Shown piece after piece: positions 44,138 to 53,045 of a stretch of 64,000 nucleotides of DNA. Where the stretch lies: NCBI GenBank assembly GCA_031551275.1, contig JAVBNX010000007.1, positions 62,001 to 126,000 of the forward strand. The letters run 5' to 3'. The number at the start of each line of letters is the position of its first letter. Within the stretch, counting starts at the first letter, position 1. The translations under genes were made by a program, and so were the position numbers. The notes under the pieces are model-generated. The model saw only the letters and a list, made by a program, of their open reading frames with translations, did no database searches and was not told where the DNA came from. Source of the DNA: JAVBMJ01 sp031551275 (GTDB taxonomy: Bacteria; Bacteroidota; Bacteroidia; Bacteroidales; Rikenellaceae).

Positions 44138-44960
44138 CCTGCATCCTGAGCTTGCGCCTGCGCCTCGCCCGTACAATGAGCCACGCCGCGCCGCCCCCGA
44201 TCAACAGGAAGGGCCACACATTGACCAGCCCGATAATAAAATACAACAACGCGTGCCAACCGCTCTTGATCCCCGAGCCGACCGCACTGCCGAACCCGAA
44301 CGAGCGCACGCCTTTTTGATAAAAAACAACGCTCAACGTGCTGAACGACACCTGCTCTGTGATGAATTTCAGCCGCCCCTCGACCGACTCGATGTCCGAC
44401 CGCAGGTCGCCGATCTGCTTCTCGACCGCCAAAATTTCCTCGACCGAGTTGGCCCTTTTGAGGATCTCACGGTAGCGCGCCTCCAACTCCTTTTTGGTCT
44501 TCAGGCGGGCCGACAGGTCGATGAATTCGTCGGTCACATCCTGCGCCGAGATACTTTTCGAGTCCAATTTCTCCACGCTGCCCGCGATCTTATCGAGCAA
44601 TGCGTCGAACTTCGATGCGGGAACCCGGATGGTCATTTCGTAACGCATTCCCCCGTCGTACTCGCGCGCGTCGTCCTGCGAGAGCCATCCGTCCATCTGG
44701 GCCGCCGTCTCCTCGATCAGCTTGTGCGTTTTGGCGGGATCGCCGCTCTCGAAACTGATGCGCCCCGTGCGGATGATCTTGCGCTCCACCTGCATGGGTT
44801 CCGCACCCTCGTCCGCCGCCATATCCTCGTCGAGCGCATACTCCTCCGCCGTGCTCTCGGCGGCATACCTGGCAGACACCAACCCGAGGTCGCCCCCGCG
44901 CGAGCACCCCGACGCCATCATCAGGGCCGGAATGACCAGCCCAAGCAACCTGCGTTTCAT
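44124..44960 (-). CDS. DUF4349 lipoprotein
   Basis: 278 residues. Lipoprotein signal MKRRLLGLVIPALMMASGC (Cys 19). The DUF4349 domain spans ~55-265: RKIIRTGRISFESGDPAKT, GWLSQDDAREY, RVPASKFDALLDKIAG, and a coiled coil at ~145-200 (LKTKKELEARYREILKRANSVEEILAVEKQ). It ends with a membrane segment (WPFLLIGGGAAWLIV) and a basic tail, so it is anchored at both ends or spans the periplasm. Function unknown in the family. It begins 3 bp after ssb. Confidence 0.85.
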   Translation of the reverse strand: MKRRLLGLVIPALMMASGCSRGGDLGLVSARYAAESTAEEYALDEDMAADEGAEPMQVERKIIRTGRISFESGDPAKTHKLIEETAAQMDGWLSQDDAREYDGGMRYEMTIRVPASKFDALLDKIAGSVEKLDSKSISAQDVTDEFIDLSARLKTKKELEARYREILKRANSVEEILAVEKQIGDLRSDIESVEGRLKFITEQVSFSTLSVVFYQKGVRSFGFGSAVGSGIKSGWHALLYFIIGLVNVWPFLLIGGGAAWLIVRARRRRKLRMQGEGK

Positions 44961-44963
44961 GGC

Positions 44964-45500
44964 TTAGAACGGTAGGTCGTCCAACTCCGATTCGGGCGGG
45001 GTCTCCACCTTGGGCGCCTGCGCGGGCGTACCCTGCTGGGTGCCATACCCCTGTCCGCCGCCGGACCCACCCGGAGCGCCGCCCTGGGGAGCGCCGTAGC
45101 CACCCTGCGAACCACCCGGCTGTCCGCCCTGCGCGCCATAACCGCCCTGCCCCGGCGCACCGGAACCCTCCGGCCTGCGCCCCAGCAGCTTCATATCGGT
45201 CGCGGCGATCTCCACCGCGTAACGCTTGTTCCCGGCCTCGTCCTGCCAGTCGCGTGTCCTGAGGCCGCCTTCGATGTAGAGCTGGCTCCCCTTGCGCACG
45301 TACTTGTCCACCACGTCGGCCAACCCGCGCCACAGGATCACGGTATGCCACTCGGTATGCTCCCTCACCTCGTTGGTCTGCCGGTTGGGTATGCGCTCGG
45401 TCGTGGCCAGCCTGATGCGCGCCATCTTCACTCCATTCTCCAGGGTGCGGATCTCGGGGTCCATGCCCACATTCCCCACCAAAATCACTTTATTTATCAT
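44964..45500 (-). CDS. ssb: Single-stranded DNA-binding protein
   Basis: 178 residues. OB fold at 1-110 (INKVILVGNVGMDPEIRTLENG, WHTVILWRGLADVVDKYV, KGSQLYIEGGLRTRDWQD), then a Gly/Gln/Pro-rich linker, then the acidic tip ending DDLPF that recruits repair and replication partners. The start overlaps the end of punA by 4 bp. Confidence 0.97.
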   Translation of the reverse strand: MINKVILVGNVGMDPEIRTLENGVKMARIRLATTERIPNRQTNEVREHTEWHTVILWRGLADVVDKYVRKGSQLYIEGGLRTRDWQDEAGNKRYAVEIAATDMKLLGRRPEGSGAPGQGGYGAQGGQPGGSQGGYGAPQGGAPGGSGGGQGYGTQQGTPAQAPKVETPPESELDDLPF

Positions 45501-46306
45501 AGGTTCAAATTATTAAGCATTTCAATAAACAACCGCGTCATGTTCTGCCCGGCTTTCGCGCCTTCCTGTTGCACCTCCTCGTGGGTGGAGACCAACCCTT
45601 CGAGGCCCATGTTGGTAATGACCGACATCCCGAACACCTTCAGCCCGATATGCCGCGCGGCAATTACCTCGGGCGTGGTCGACATCCCCACCGCGTCGCC
45701 TCCGATGCTGCGGAAGTAGCCGTACTCGGCCGGGGTCTCGAAGGTCGGCCCCGTGCCGCCCACATAGACCCCGTGCTGGAGCCTGATCCCCATTTTGGCC
45801 GCCGTATCCTCCGCCAGCTTGCGCAGGTCGCGATCGTAGGCGTTGTTCATATCGGGGAATCGGGGCCCCAACTCGGGAATGTTCGGCCCGACCAGCGGAT
45901 TGGGTATCAGATTAATATGGTCCGTGATGACCATCAAATTCCCCGTCCGGAATTCAGGGTTGATCCCGCCGCTCGCATTGGAGACGAACAGGCATTTGAC
46001 CCCCAAAAACTTCATTACCCGGACCGGAAAGACCACCTGCGCGGGCGCGTAGCCCTCGTAGTAGTGGAACCGCCCCTGCATGGCGACGACCTTTTTGCCG
46101 CCCAGCATCCCGAAGATCAACCGGCCTTTGTGGCCCTCGACCGTCGAGATGGGGAAGCCCGGAATGTCGGCGTAATCGATCTGCGCCTTGACTTCGATGC
46201 TGTCGACCAGGCCGCCCAGCCCGGTCCCTAAAATAATGCCGACCTCGGGTTCGAACCCGGCCTTTTGCTTAATGAAGGAGCTCGTACTTCGGATTTGATC
46301 TAACAT
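45497..46306 (-). CDS. punA: Purine nucleoside phosphorylase (trimeric type)
   Basis: 269 residues. GIILGTGLGGLVDSI phosphate-binding loop, GRFHYYEGY, FVSNASGGINP, TGPTFETPAEY and the base-pocket VGMSTTPEVIAARH are those of PNP class I. It splits purine nucleosides with phosphate for salvage. It overlaps lpxK by 38 bp, long for this window, but no later Met fits the N-terminal helix. Confidence 0.95.
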   Translation of the reverse strand: MLDQIRSTSSFIKQKAGFEPEVGIILGTGLGGLVDSIEVKAQIDYADIPGFPISTVEGHKGRLIFGMLGGKKVVAMQGRFHYYEGYAPAQVVFPVRVMKFLGVKCLFVSNASGGINPEFRTGNLMVITDHINLIPNPLVGPNIPELGPRFPDMNNAYDRDLRKLAEDTAAKMGIRLQHGVYVGGTGPTFETPAEYGYFRSIGGDAVGMSTTPEVIAARHIGLKVFGMSVITNMGLEGLVSTHEEVQQEGAKAGQNMTRLFIEMLNNLNL

Positions 46307-47333
46307 GGTTCTCTATCCTGTGTAAGAAATTCTTGCCCGACTGGTCCTGGAAGACCATCTTGATGGGCACGTAATATAGGTTCTGCTGGATGATCTCCGG
46401 GATCATCCTGCGGTTGGTCAGTTTGACGGCGTCCTTCTCGGTAATTACCACGGCCGTCCCCTGGGGGGCGTTTTCCAGCATCCGGGCCAGCCTGTCGAGG
46501 TCCCTGACCCGGTACGCGTGGTGGTCGGGGAAGGTAAGCGTGTCGGTCACGTCGTAACTCCCTCTCAACGAGGTAATGAACGGCTCCGGGTTGGCGATGC
46601 CGCTCATGGCGATTACCCGCCCGCCCTCGCAGACCCGCTCGGGGGCCGCGTCGGGAAACAAGGGGGTGGGAGCGCCCGAGACGATGTACGTAAAGTACAG
46701 TTTCTGATAGGGATAGAGCCCCAGCGACTTGTTGACGATGCGCATACTCAAGGGCGTAATGTCCTGCGGGCACTTGGTCACGATCAAAAAGTGCGCCCTG
46801 TGGAGCTGCGATTTGCTGTCCCTGAGCCTGCCCCAGGGCAGGAAATGGTCGTTGTAGAAGGGGTGCGCGTAGTCCATCATTACCACGTTGGTCCACGCCT
46901 CGACCTTGCGGTACTGCAACGCGTCGTCGAGGATAATCATTTCTACTTCAGGGTGTTCTGCCCGGATGCGGTCGATGCCGACCTCGCGCTTTTCGCAGAC
47001 GGCCACCACGATCTCGGGGTATTTCAACTTGATCTGCTTGGGTTCGTCGCCCACGTCGCGGTAGGGGGTGTTGGTTTTCGCCTCGAGGTAGCCCTTGGTG
47101 CGCCTCATATAGCCCCTCGAGAGCAGCGCGACGCGGTAACGTTGCGAAAAATGCTCGACCAAAAACTCCGCCATCGGGGTCTTCCCGGTGCCGCCCACGG
47201 CGATGTTGCCGATGCAGACGATGGGGATATCGTACTCCCGGGAGCGGATCAACCCCCAGTCATACATCTTGTTACGGATGTACACGCCGACTCCGTAAAG
47301 GAGAGAAAAGGGGAAAAGTAAAAAACGCACCAT
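46269..47333 (-). CDS. lpxK: Tetraacyldisaccharide 4'-kinase
   Basis: 354 residues. N-terminal membrane-associated helix (MVRFLLFPFSLLYGVGVYIRN), then the P-loop VGGTGKTPMAEFL, SRGYMRRTKG and DDALQYRKV of LpxK. It phosphorylates the lipid A precursor at the inner membrane. First gene of the five-gene minus unit, with a consensus promoter at 47411-47441. Confidence 0.95.
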   Translation of the reverse strand: MVRFLLFPFSLLYGVGVYIRNKMYDWGLIRSREYDIPIVCIGNIAVGGTGKTPMAEFLVEHFSQRYRVALLSRGYMRRTKGYLEAKTNTPYRDVGDEPKQIKLKYPEIVVAVCEKREVGIDRIRAEHPEVEMIILDDALQYRKVEAWTNVVMMDYAHPFYNDHFLPWGRLRDSKSQLHRAHFLIVTKCPQDITPLSMRIVNKSLGLYPYQKLYFTYIVSGAPTPLFPDAAPERVCEGGRVIAMSGIANPEPFITSLRGSYDVTDTLTFPDHHAYRVRDLDRLARMLENAPQGTAVVITEKDAVKLTNRRMIPEIIQQNLYYVPIKMVFQDQSGKNFLHRIENHVRSNPKYELLH

Positions 47334-47410
47334 CAGGATCGCAACCCAAAATCTACAACATCTCCGGCCCTGACCAAGCCAACTTCTTCCCGGTCAACGG
47401 CCTAACCTAT

Positions 47411-47441
47411 CAAAGGTATTACACTTATTCCGATTTTCAAA
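47411..47441 (-). promoter_or_regulatory. Consensus promoter of the lpxK operon
   Basis: On the minus strand TTTG (47441-47438), a 19-bp spacer, then TACCTTTG (47418-47411), an exact consensus match about 78 bp upstream of lpxK. Confidence 0.8.
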
Positions 47442-47470
47442 GCCCCGGAGAAAATATTTGCAAAAAACAG

Positions 47471-47510
47471 TACTATGTATTGCATAGTATTATTTTATTT
47501 CAGATATTTG
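47471..47510 (+). promoter_or_regulatory. Promoter with inverted repeat, candidate operator of the PspC-PadR operon
   Basis: TACTATG (47471-47477) and CATAGTA (47483-47489) are exact 7-bp arms with a 5-bp spacer. They overlap a candidate -33 (ATTG, 47479-47482), which is followed by a 20-bp spacer and GATATTTG (47503-47510, one mismatch). The PadR encoded two genes on is the likely ligand. Confidence 0.55.
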
Positions 47511-47558
47511 CATAACCTAATACTAAAAAATACAAACTACCTAATAATACAAGGTGCA

Positions 47559-48041
47559 ATGAACAGAACGCTCAACGTAAGCATCGGTAAGATGCCCTTT
47601 ATCGTAGACGCGGACGCCTACGATATGATCCGCCTCTACCTCGACCAGATCGGCAGGCGGCTGGACCCCGGCGACGGCGAAGTTTTGGAGGATGTGGAGG
47701 CCCGCATCGCCGAGATCTTCTCCGAGAACCTCACTTCGGCGCGGCAGGTGGTCGACTCCAGCCTGGCCCGGCGCGCCATGGCGATCATCGGCCGCGCCGA
47801 GAGCTTCGGCGAGGCCCGGGAGGACTCCTACGCGGGCCAGGCTTCCCCGCCCCAGGCCGGGCCTAAAAAGCTGCGGCGCTCGCGCAACAGCATGCTGGGC
47901 GGCGTGTGCGCAGGGGTGGCCGAGTACTTCGGGGTGGACATCTCCCTGGTCCGGATCGTTACCTTCCTGGGCATCGCCCTGGGCGGATTGAGCCTCTGGG
48001 TCTATATCATCATGTGGATCATAATACCCCAGGAACAATGA
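47559..48041 (+). CDS. PspC-domain membrane protein, first of operon
   Basis: 160 residues from the Met of MNRTLNVSIGKMPFIVD; the longer frame from 47475 crosses the promoter. Residues 1-85 are a soluble helical domain (DADAYDMIRLYLDQIGRRL, EDVEARIAEIFSENLTSAR) shared with the second PspC protein of this operon. A PspC domain follows (KKLRRSRNSMLGGVCAGVAEYFGVD) with one membrane segment (FLGIALGGLSLWVYIIMWII). PspC proteins answer envelope stress. The TGA overlaps the padR ATG. Confidence 0.88.
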   Translation: MNRTLNVSIGKMPFIVDADAYDMIRLYLDQIGRRLDPGDGEVLEDVEARIAEIFSENLTSARQVVDSSLARRAMAIIGRAESFGEAREDSYAGQASPPQAGPKKLRRSRNSMLGGVCAGVAEYFGVDISLVRIVTFLGIALGGLSLWVYIIMWIIIPQEQ

Positions 48042-48400
48042 CGGCGACGAACTCCATAAACTTAGAGAACATCAAGGCGCAGATGCGAAAGGGCATCCTG
48101 GAGTACTGCATCCTGTCGATCGTGTCGCGGGGGGACGCCTACGTCTCGCAGATCATCTCCGAGCTGAAGAACGCGGAGATGATCGTGGTCGAGGGCACCC
48201 TCTACCCGCTGCTGACCCGGCAAAAGAACCAGGGCCTGCTTACCTACCGCTGGGAGGAGTCTCCTCAGGGCCCCCCGCGCAAATACTACTCGATTACCGA
48301 GGCGGGGCGGGTCGTGCTCTCCCACATCGACGAGGCCTGGGAGGAGCTGGTGGTCCAGATCAACAACATCCGCAGGCAGGAACAGGAGGGACAGCCATGA
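48038..48400 (+). CDS. PadR family transcriptional regulator
   Basis: 120 residues starting MTATNSINLENIKAQMRKGI. Winged-helix signature: GILEYCILSIVSRGDAYVSQI, EMIVVEGTLYPLLTRQKNQGLL and wing SPQGPPRKYYSITEAG. It lies between two PspC genes and overlaps each by 4 bp, so the repressor is made in fixed proportion to its targets. It likely binds the inverted repeat at 47471-47489. Confidence 0.92.
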   Translation: MTATNSINLENIKAQMRKGILEYCILSIVSRGDAYVSQIISELKNAEMIVVEGTLYPLLTRQKNQGLLTYRWEESPQGPPRKYYSITEAGRVVLSHIDEAWEELVVQINNIRRQEQEGQP

Positions 48401-49482
48401 ACCAAACGGTAAACGTTAACCTGGCCGGGATCGCTTTCGCGCTCGAAGAAGAGGGTTATCACGCCCTGGAGCGGTACCTGGACACCCTGCGCCGGTGCTA
48501 CGGCACGGGCGATGAGGGCGAGGAGATCGTCTCGGACATCGAGGCGCGCATCGCCGAGCTTCTGCTCTCCTACCAGCCCCAACAGGTAATCCCCTACGCC
48601 CGCATCGAAAGCGTGCTCGACCAGTTGGGGCTGCCCGAAGAGGTGGCCCCGACCCCGCCCCCCGTGCCCGAGGAGCGCATCCCGCGGCGGCTCTACCGCG
48701 ACCCCGAGCGGCGCAAGATCGGCGGGGTGTGCAGCGGTCTGGGGGCCTACATGGACCTCGACCCCGCCATCTTCAGGGTCGGCATCTTCCTGCCGCTGAT
48801 CCTGCTCATCATCTTCTCGTCCATCCACCTGCTCTCTCCCCTCCAGAGTTTGATGGGGACCCTGTTCGGGGCGGCCGTGCTGACCTACTTTATCCTGTGG
48901 ATCGCCATCCCCCTGGCGCGCAACCCGCGCCACAGGCTCGAAATGAGGGGCCGGAGCGTCACGCCCGACTCGATCCGCGAGCAGGTCATGGAGCAGGCGG
49001 CCCGGGACGGAAACTCGCCCCAGCAGAGGCGCAGCGCGAGGCTGGCGGGCGATTTCGCCTACACGTTGGGTACCATCGCGCTGATCCTGATCAAGATCGT
49101 CGCCGCCGGGCTGCTGTTCGGTCTGGCGTGCGCCATCCTCGGTTTGGTCGTGGGCGCGGTGGCTGTGGTGGTCGACTCGGGCGAGCACATCGTATGGGGA
49201 GCACACCACCTCTCCGACCTGCCCGCCCTAAGCGGCGTGGGCTGGCGCGGGCTGTTTCTGGCTATAATCATCGGCGCGGCGCTGCCCCTGATCGCGGTCG
49301 TGATGCTGATCCTGCGCTCCGTGTTTGGGGTGGGCAAGGGCTCGTCGGGACGCACGCAGGCCATTGTATGGGGCTTGTGGGCCATCGTGCTGCTCTTTAT
49401 CGCCGGGATCGCCATTAAAAATGCCTCCACGCTGATGGAGATAAATGATTCAAACCGGATCGAATGGTCTTCGGAAGATTAA
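48397..49482 (+). CDS. PspC-domain membrane protein, second of operon
   Basis: 361 residues. The N-terminal domain (MNQTVNVNLAGIAFALEEEG, DIEARIAELLLSYQPQQV) is homologous to that of the first PspC protein. PspC domain at ~95-170 (RKIGGVCSGLGAYMDLDPAIF) and three more membrane segments to the end (ALILIKIVAAGLLFGLACAI, LFLAIIIGAALPLIAVVML, AIVWGLWAIVLLFIAGIAI). No enzyme motif. A membrane stress sensor/effector is inferred from the family and from coupling to PadR. Confidence 0.85.
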   Translation: MNQTVNVNLAGIAFALEEEGYHALERYLDTLRRCYGTGDEGEEIVSDIEARIAELLLSYQPQQVIPYARIESVLDQLGLPEEVAPTPPPVPEERIPRRLYRDPERRKIGGVCSGLGAYMDLDPAIFRVGIFLPLILLIIFSSIHLLSPLQSLMGTLFGAAVLTYFILWIAIPLARNPRHRLEMRGRSVTPDSIREQVMEQAARDGNSPQQRRSARLAGDFAYTLGTIALILIKIVAAGLLFGLACAILGLVVGAVAVVVDSGEHIVWGAHHLSDLPALSGVGWRGLFLAIIIGAALPLIAVVMLILRSVFGVGKGSSGRTQAIVWGLWAIVLLFIAGIAIKNASTLMEINDSNRIEWSSED

Positions 49483-49501
49483 CCTTTAAAATACTTTTGT
49501 C

Positions 49502-49906
49502 ATGGAAATCATAAGCGAAAACAACACGCGGAACACTCCCCACGGCGCGCAGCCGACCCCTCCCCCCATGCCCCCGCGGGGCAGGAACAGGGCTTTTCAA
49601 AATTCGCAGGCCAATACCTTTATCGGGGTTTTGTTTATCCTGGCCGGGGCGGTTTGGCTGCTCTATAACTTCAATGTGATCAACGACCGCTTCTTCGACG
49701 TGGTCTTCTCGTGGCGGATGTTGCTGGCCGTGATCGGGTTGTACCTGCTGGCGTATAAGCAATGGGTGGTCGGCGGGGTCTTGACGGCACTCGGGGCGCT
49801 GTTCGTGCTTGCGGACGTGTTCTACCTCGATTTGCCGGTGGTCAAGGTCATCCTTCCGGCGGCTGTCATTGCGGTCGGGGTCGGGCTTTTGCTGCGGCGG
49901 AGTTAA
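49502..49906 (+). CDS. LiaF-transmembrane-domain-like small membrane protein
   Basis: 134 residues. A Pro/Asn-rich N-terminus (~1-35) precedes four hydrophobic segments (FIGVLFILAGAVWLLYNFNVI, FSWRMLLAVIGLYLLAY, VVGGVLTALGALFVLADVF, VVKVILPAAVIAVGVGLLL). This is the LiaF-TM/DUF5668 arrangement seen after PspC genes. It follows the PspC gene by 19 bp and is the last certain member of the stress operon. Confidence 0.78.
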   Translation: MEIISENNTRNTPHGAQPTPPPMPPRGRNRAFQNSQANTFIGVLFILAGAVWLLYNFNVINDRFFDVVFSWRMLLAVIGLYLLAYKQWVVGGVLTALGALFVLADVFYLDLPVVKVILPAAVIAVGVGLLLRRS

Positions 49907-49935
49907 GTTTTTGAGGGTGGTTAAGAGTAGATACC

Positions 49936-50412
49936 ATGATGCGATCGATTCTTTTATTGTTGCTGGTGCCTACACTGCTTTCCTGTGGCAAAAAGCAAAT
50001 CGTTCATTATGAGTATAATGGAGTTGTGATAACCCGGATGGACCGTGGAGATAGAAGCAGATTCTACCATGGCCTGTATCAGGAGAGTGACAAATTGCCG
50101 AAATCATACATCGAAACATGGAGTACAGGTGGATTCAATGGAGGCAAATGGGCTGTTATGATCTTCAGAAAGAATAATGTTGCACTTTATTGTTCAGCTG
50201 GCGGATCAAGGCAGGTAGGGGGAGAATCATCCACCTTAATATTATACAACAACGACAATTACAACAGCCTTTTTGAAGATAATATAGCAGAAATAAGATG
50301 GGGGGCTAAAATTTCGGGACATTATGATAGTATTTGTAATGTATCATACTTTCGAGAATCTGAAGAAAGGCTAAACCGGAATAATAATTCCAATGTAACG
50401 ATCTCTTGGTAA
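49936..50412 (+). CDS. Orphan AT-rich lipoprotein
   Basis: 158 residues. Lipoprotein signal MMRSILLLLLVPTLLSCGKK with Cys 17. The rest is polar and probably beta-rich (YIETWSTGGFNGGKWAVMIF, SSTLILYNNDNYNSLFED). No family recognised. Base composition is far more AT-rich than the flanking genes, and codons such as ATA and AAT are frequent, which suggests recent acquisition. It ends at a bidirectional terminator. Confidence 0.75.
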   Translation: MMRSILLLLLVPTLLSCGKKQIVHYEYNGVVITRMDRGDRSRFYHGLYQESDKLPKSYIETWSTGGFNGGKWAVMIFRKNNVALYCSAGGSRQVGGESSTLILYNNDNYNSLFEDNIAEIRWGAKISGHYDSICNVSYFRESEERLNRNNNSNVTISW

Positions 50413-50436
50413 TGCCTTATCCCGGACCGGGATGCA

Positions 50437-50466
50437 AAAAAGGTAAGGCTGAAGCCTTACCTTTTT
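50437..50466. terminator. Bidirectional intrinsic terminator
   Basis: AAAAAGGTAAGGC (50437-50449) pairs perfectly with GCCTTACCTTTTT (50454-50466) around a TGAA loop. A-run on one side and T-run on the other make it work for both the AT-rich lipoprotein (+) and nrdJ (-). Confidence 0.92.
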
Positions 50467-50489
50467 AGGTTGTATCGGTCCTGATGCGG

Positions 50490-53045
50490 TCAACCGCACT
50501 TGCTGTGGCCACAGCTCATGCAAACCGGACAATTATTCTGGTAAATTAAGGTGTCCTGGCCGCAATTGGAGCACTTCTCCTTGGCTTTGGTGCCGTCGGC
50601 GATGTATTGCTTCAGGGCGCGGGCCACGCCGTTTTTCCAGGTGTTGATCGATTCGCTGTTCAGGTGCAGGGACTCGATCAGGGTGACCACGTCCAGGATG
50701 GGCATGCCGTTGCGCAGTACGCCGGAGATCAGCTTGGCGTAGTTCCAGAACTCCTCGTCGAAGAGGCGGGAGATGCCGCCGATCGTGTTGGTGTAGCCGT
50801 ACTTGTCGGTGTACTGGAAGTCGTAGCGCTTGTTGCCGTCGGCGTCGGTAACCTTGATGATCGCGCCCTTCTTGACCGTGCGGGGGATGAACATGGCGTC
50901 CTCCTCGATCTTACCGGTGAAGATCTCGTAGGGGCGGTCGTCGTAGATGCCCACGAAGGAGATCCAGTCCTCCTCGCCGTTTTTGAAGCGGACGATGTCG
51001 GCGCCCAGTTCGATGGGGCGCTTCAGGGGCGGCTTGTAGCCCTCGGGGGCGGCGGCGCCGTTGCCCTTCTTGCTCTTGCGGTCGATCAGAACGCCGTCGC
51101 GTGAGCCCTCGCGGTAGACCGTCACGCCCTTGCAGCCGCACTCCCAGGCGGCCATGTAGACCTTCGAGACCAGCTCCTCGGTCACATCGGCGGGGAGGTT
51201 GACCGTTACCGAGATCGAGTGGTCGACCCACTTCTGGATCGCGCCCTGCATCTTGACCTTGGCGACCCAGTCGATGTCGTCGGCGGTGGCTTTGTAGTAG
51301 GGCGACTTCTCGACCAGTTTGTCCAGGTCGGCGTCGGAGATGTTTTTCAACGAGTCGGGGCTGTGGCCGTTGGCCTGGAGCCAGGTAATGAAGTGGTGGT
51401 GGTAGACGTTGTACTCCTCCCAGCTGTCGCCCGTCTCGTCGATGAAACTCACTTTGACGTCCTTGTCCGAAGGGTTGACCTTGCGGCGGCGTTTGTAGAC
51501 GGGGCGGAAGACGGGCTCGATGCCCGAGGTGGTCTGAGACATCAAACTGGTCGTGCCCGTGGGGGCGATGGTCAGCATGGCGATGTTGCGGCGGCCGGAC
51601 TCGACCATGTCTTTATAGAGGTCCGGATCGGCCTTTTTGATCCGCTCGATCATCGGGTTGTGCTCCTCCTTTTTGGCGTTGTAGATCGGGAAGGCTCCCC
51701 GCTCGCGGGCCATCTGGACCGAGGCGCGGTAGGCGCCCAAAGCGAGCGTACGCTGGACCTCGACGGCGAAGTCGATCGCCTCGGGGGTGCCGTAGCGCAG
51801 GCCCAAAGCGGCCAGCATATCGCCCTCGGCGGTGATGCCCAGGCCCGTGCGGCGGCCCTTGACGGCCTTCTCGCGGATCTTTTCCCAGAGTTGGGTCTCG
51901 ACCCTGCGGATGTCCATCTCCTCGGGGTCGCTCTTGACCTTTTCGATGATGGCCTCGACTTTTTCGAGCTCCAGATCGATGATGTCGTCCATGATCCGCA
52001 TGGCGTAGAAGATGTGCTCGCGGAACTTTTCGAAGTTGAACTTCGCCTTCTTGGTGAAGGGGTCGTCGACGTAGCTGTACAAATTGATCGCCATCAGGCG
52101 GCAGCTGTCGTAGGGGCAGAGGGGAATCTCTCCACAGGGGTTAGTGGAGACTGTTCGAAAGCTCTCGTCGGCGTAGCAGTCGGGGACCGATTCGCGGATG
52201 ATGGTGTCCCAGAACAGCACGCCGGGCTCGGCGGATTTCCAGGCGTTGTGGATGATCTTGTTCCAGAGGGCTTTGGCGTCGATCGTCTTTTCGTAGACGG
52301 GTTTGTCGCCCTCCAGGGGGAATTGCTGGCGGTATTTTTTGTCCTTGAGGACGGCGCGCATGAACTCGTCGTCGATCTTGATCGAGACGTTGGCGCCCGT
52401 TACCTTGCCCGACTCGGTCTTGGCGTCGATGAAGTTCTCCGCATCGGGGTGTTTTATAGAGAGGGAGAGCATGAGCGCGCCCCGGCGTCCGTCCTGGGCC
52501 ACCTCGCGGGTCGAGTTGGAGTAGCGCTGCATGAAAGGGACGATGCCGGTCGAGGTCAGCGCGCTGTTCAACACCGGGCTGCCCGTGGGGCGGATGTGGG
52601 AGAGGTCGTGGCCTACCCCGCCGCGGCGCTTCATGAGCTGGACCTGCTCCTCGTCGATGCGGATGATCCCGCCGTAGGAGTCGGCCGGGTTCTTGTGGCC
52701 GATCACAAAGCAGTTCGACAGGGAGGCCACCTGCAAGTCGTTGCCGATGCCGGTCATCGGCCCGCCCTGCGGGATGAGGTAGGTGAAATCCTTCAACAGG
52801 TCGTGGACCGTCTCAGCGCTCATCGGGTCGGGGTAGCGCTCCTCGATGCGGGCGATCTCCCGCGCGATGCGCCAGTGCATCTGCTCGGGGGAGTTCTCGT
52901 AGATGTTCCCGAAGGAGTCTTTCAGGGCGTACTTGCTCACCCAAACGGTCGCTGCCAAGTCGTCGCCACGGAAGTAGGCTTTCGATTTATCCACCGCCTC
53001 GCTATACTCGTAGCGCTTGAGGGCGTTCTTTTCTTTCTCGGACAT
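50490..53045 (-). CDS. nrdJ: Adenosylcobalamin-dependent (class II) ribonucleotide reductase
   Basis: 851 residues, the long NrdJ type. Active-site parts: LSNCFVIGH (Cys112), the NPCGEIPL radical-site motif near residue 305, and the PTGTTSLMSQTTSGIEPVF phosphate-binding region. The C-terminus carries a zinc-ribbon-like CSNCGQDTLIYQNNCPVC, as in vitamin B12-dependent NrdJ. It reduces ribonucleotides with or without oxygen but needs B12. I saw no cobalamin riboswitch in the 98 bp upstream. A 702-codon frame on the opposite strand is a shadow. Confidence 0.96.
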   Translation of the reverse strand: MSEKEKNALKRYEYSEAVDKSKAYFRGDDLAATVWVSKYALKDSFGNIYENSPEQMHWRIAREIARIEERYPDPMSAETVHDLLKDFTYLIPQGGPMTGIGNDLQVASLSNCFVIGHKNPADSYGGIIRIDEEQVQLMKRRGGVGHDLSHIRPTGSPVLNSALTSTGIVPFMQRYSNSTREVAQDGRRGALMLSLSIKHPDAENFIDAKTESGKVTGANVSIKIDDEFMRAVLKDKKYRQQFPLEGDKPVYEKTIDAKALWNKIIHNAWKSAEPGVLFWDTIIRESVPDCYADESFRTVSTNPCGEIPLCPYDSCRLMAINLYSYVDDPFTKKAKFNFEKFREHIFYAMRIMDDIIDLELEKVEAIIEKVKSDPEEMDIRRVETQLWEKIREKAVKGRRTGLGITAEGDMLAALGLRYGTPEAIDFAVEVQRTLALGAYRASVQMARERGAFPIYNAKKEEHNPMIERIKKADPDLYKDMVESGRRNIAMLTIAPTGTTSLMSQTTSGIEPVFRPVYKRRRKVNPSDKDVKVSFIDETGDSWEEYNVYHHHFITWLQANGHSPDSLKNISDADLDKLVEKSPYYKATADDIDWVAKVKMQGAIQKWVDHSISVTVNLPADVTEELVSKVYMAAWECGCKGVTVYREGSRDGVLIDRKSKKGNGAAAPEGYKPPLKRPIELGADIVRFKNGEEDWISFVGIYDDRPYEIFTGKIEEDAMFIPRTVKKGAIIKVTDADGNKRYDFQYTDKYGYTNTIGGISRLFDEEFWNYAKLISGVLRNGMPILDVVTLIESLHLNSESINTWKNGVARALKQYIADGTKAKEKCSNCGQDTLIYQNNCPVCMSCGHSKCG

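Noticed and set aside
46248..46260. GGTTCGAACCCGG, like a tRNA T-loop
   Set aside because: Inside punA, in frame with conserved residues; no acceptor stem or anticodon arm can be drawn around it.
46269..46306. 38-bp overlap of punA and lpxK as a possible frameshift or annotation error
   Set aside because: Both proteins are full length with intact ends, and no alternative Met in punA fits the family, so I treat it as a true overlap.
49492..49499. TACTTTTG -7-like box before the LiaF-like gene
   Set aside because: Ends 2 bp before the ATG and has no TTTG-like -33 at a workable distance; the predicted start site would fall inside the gene.
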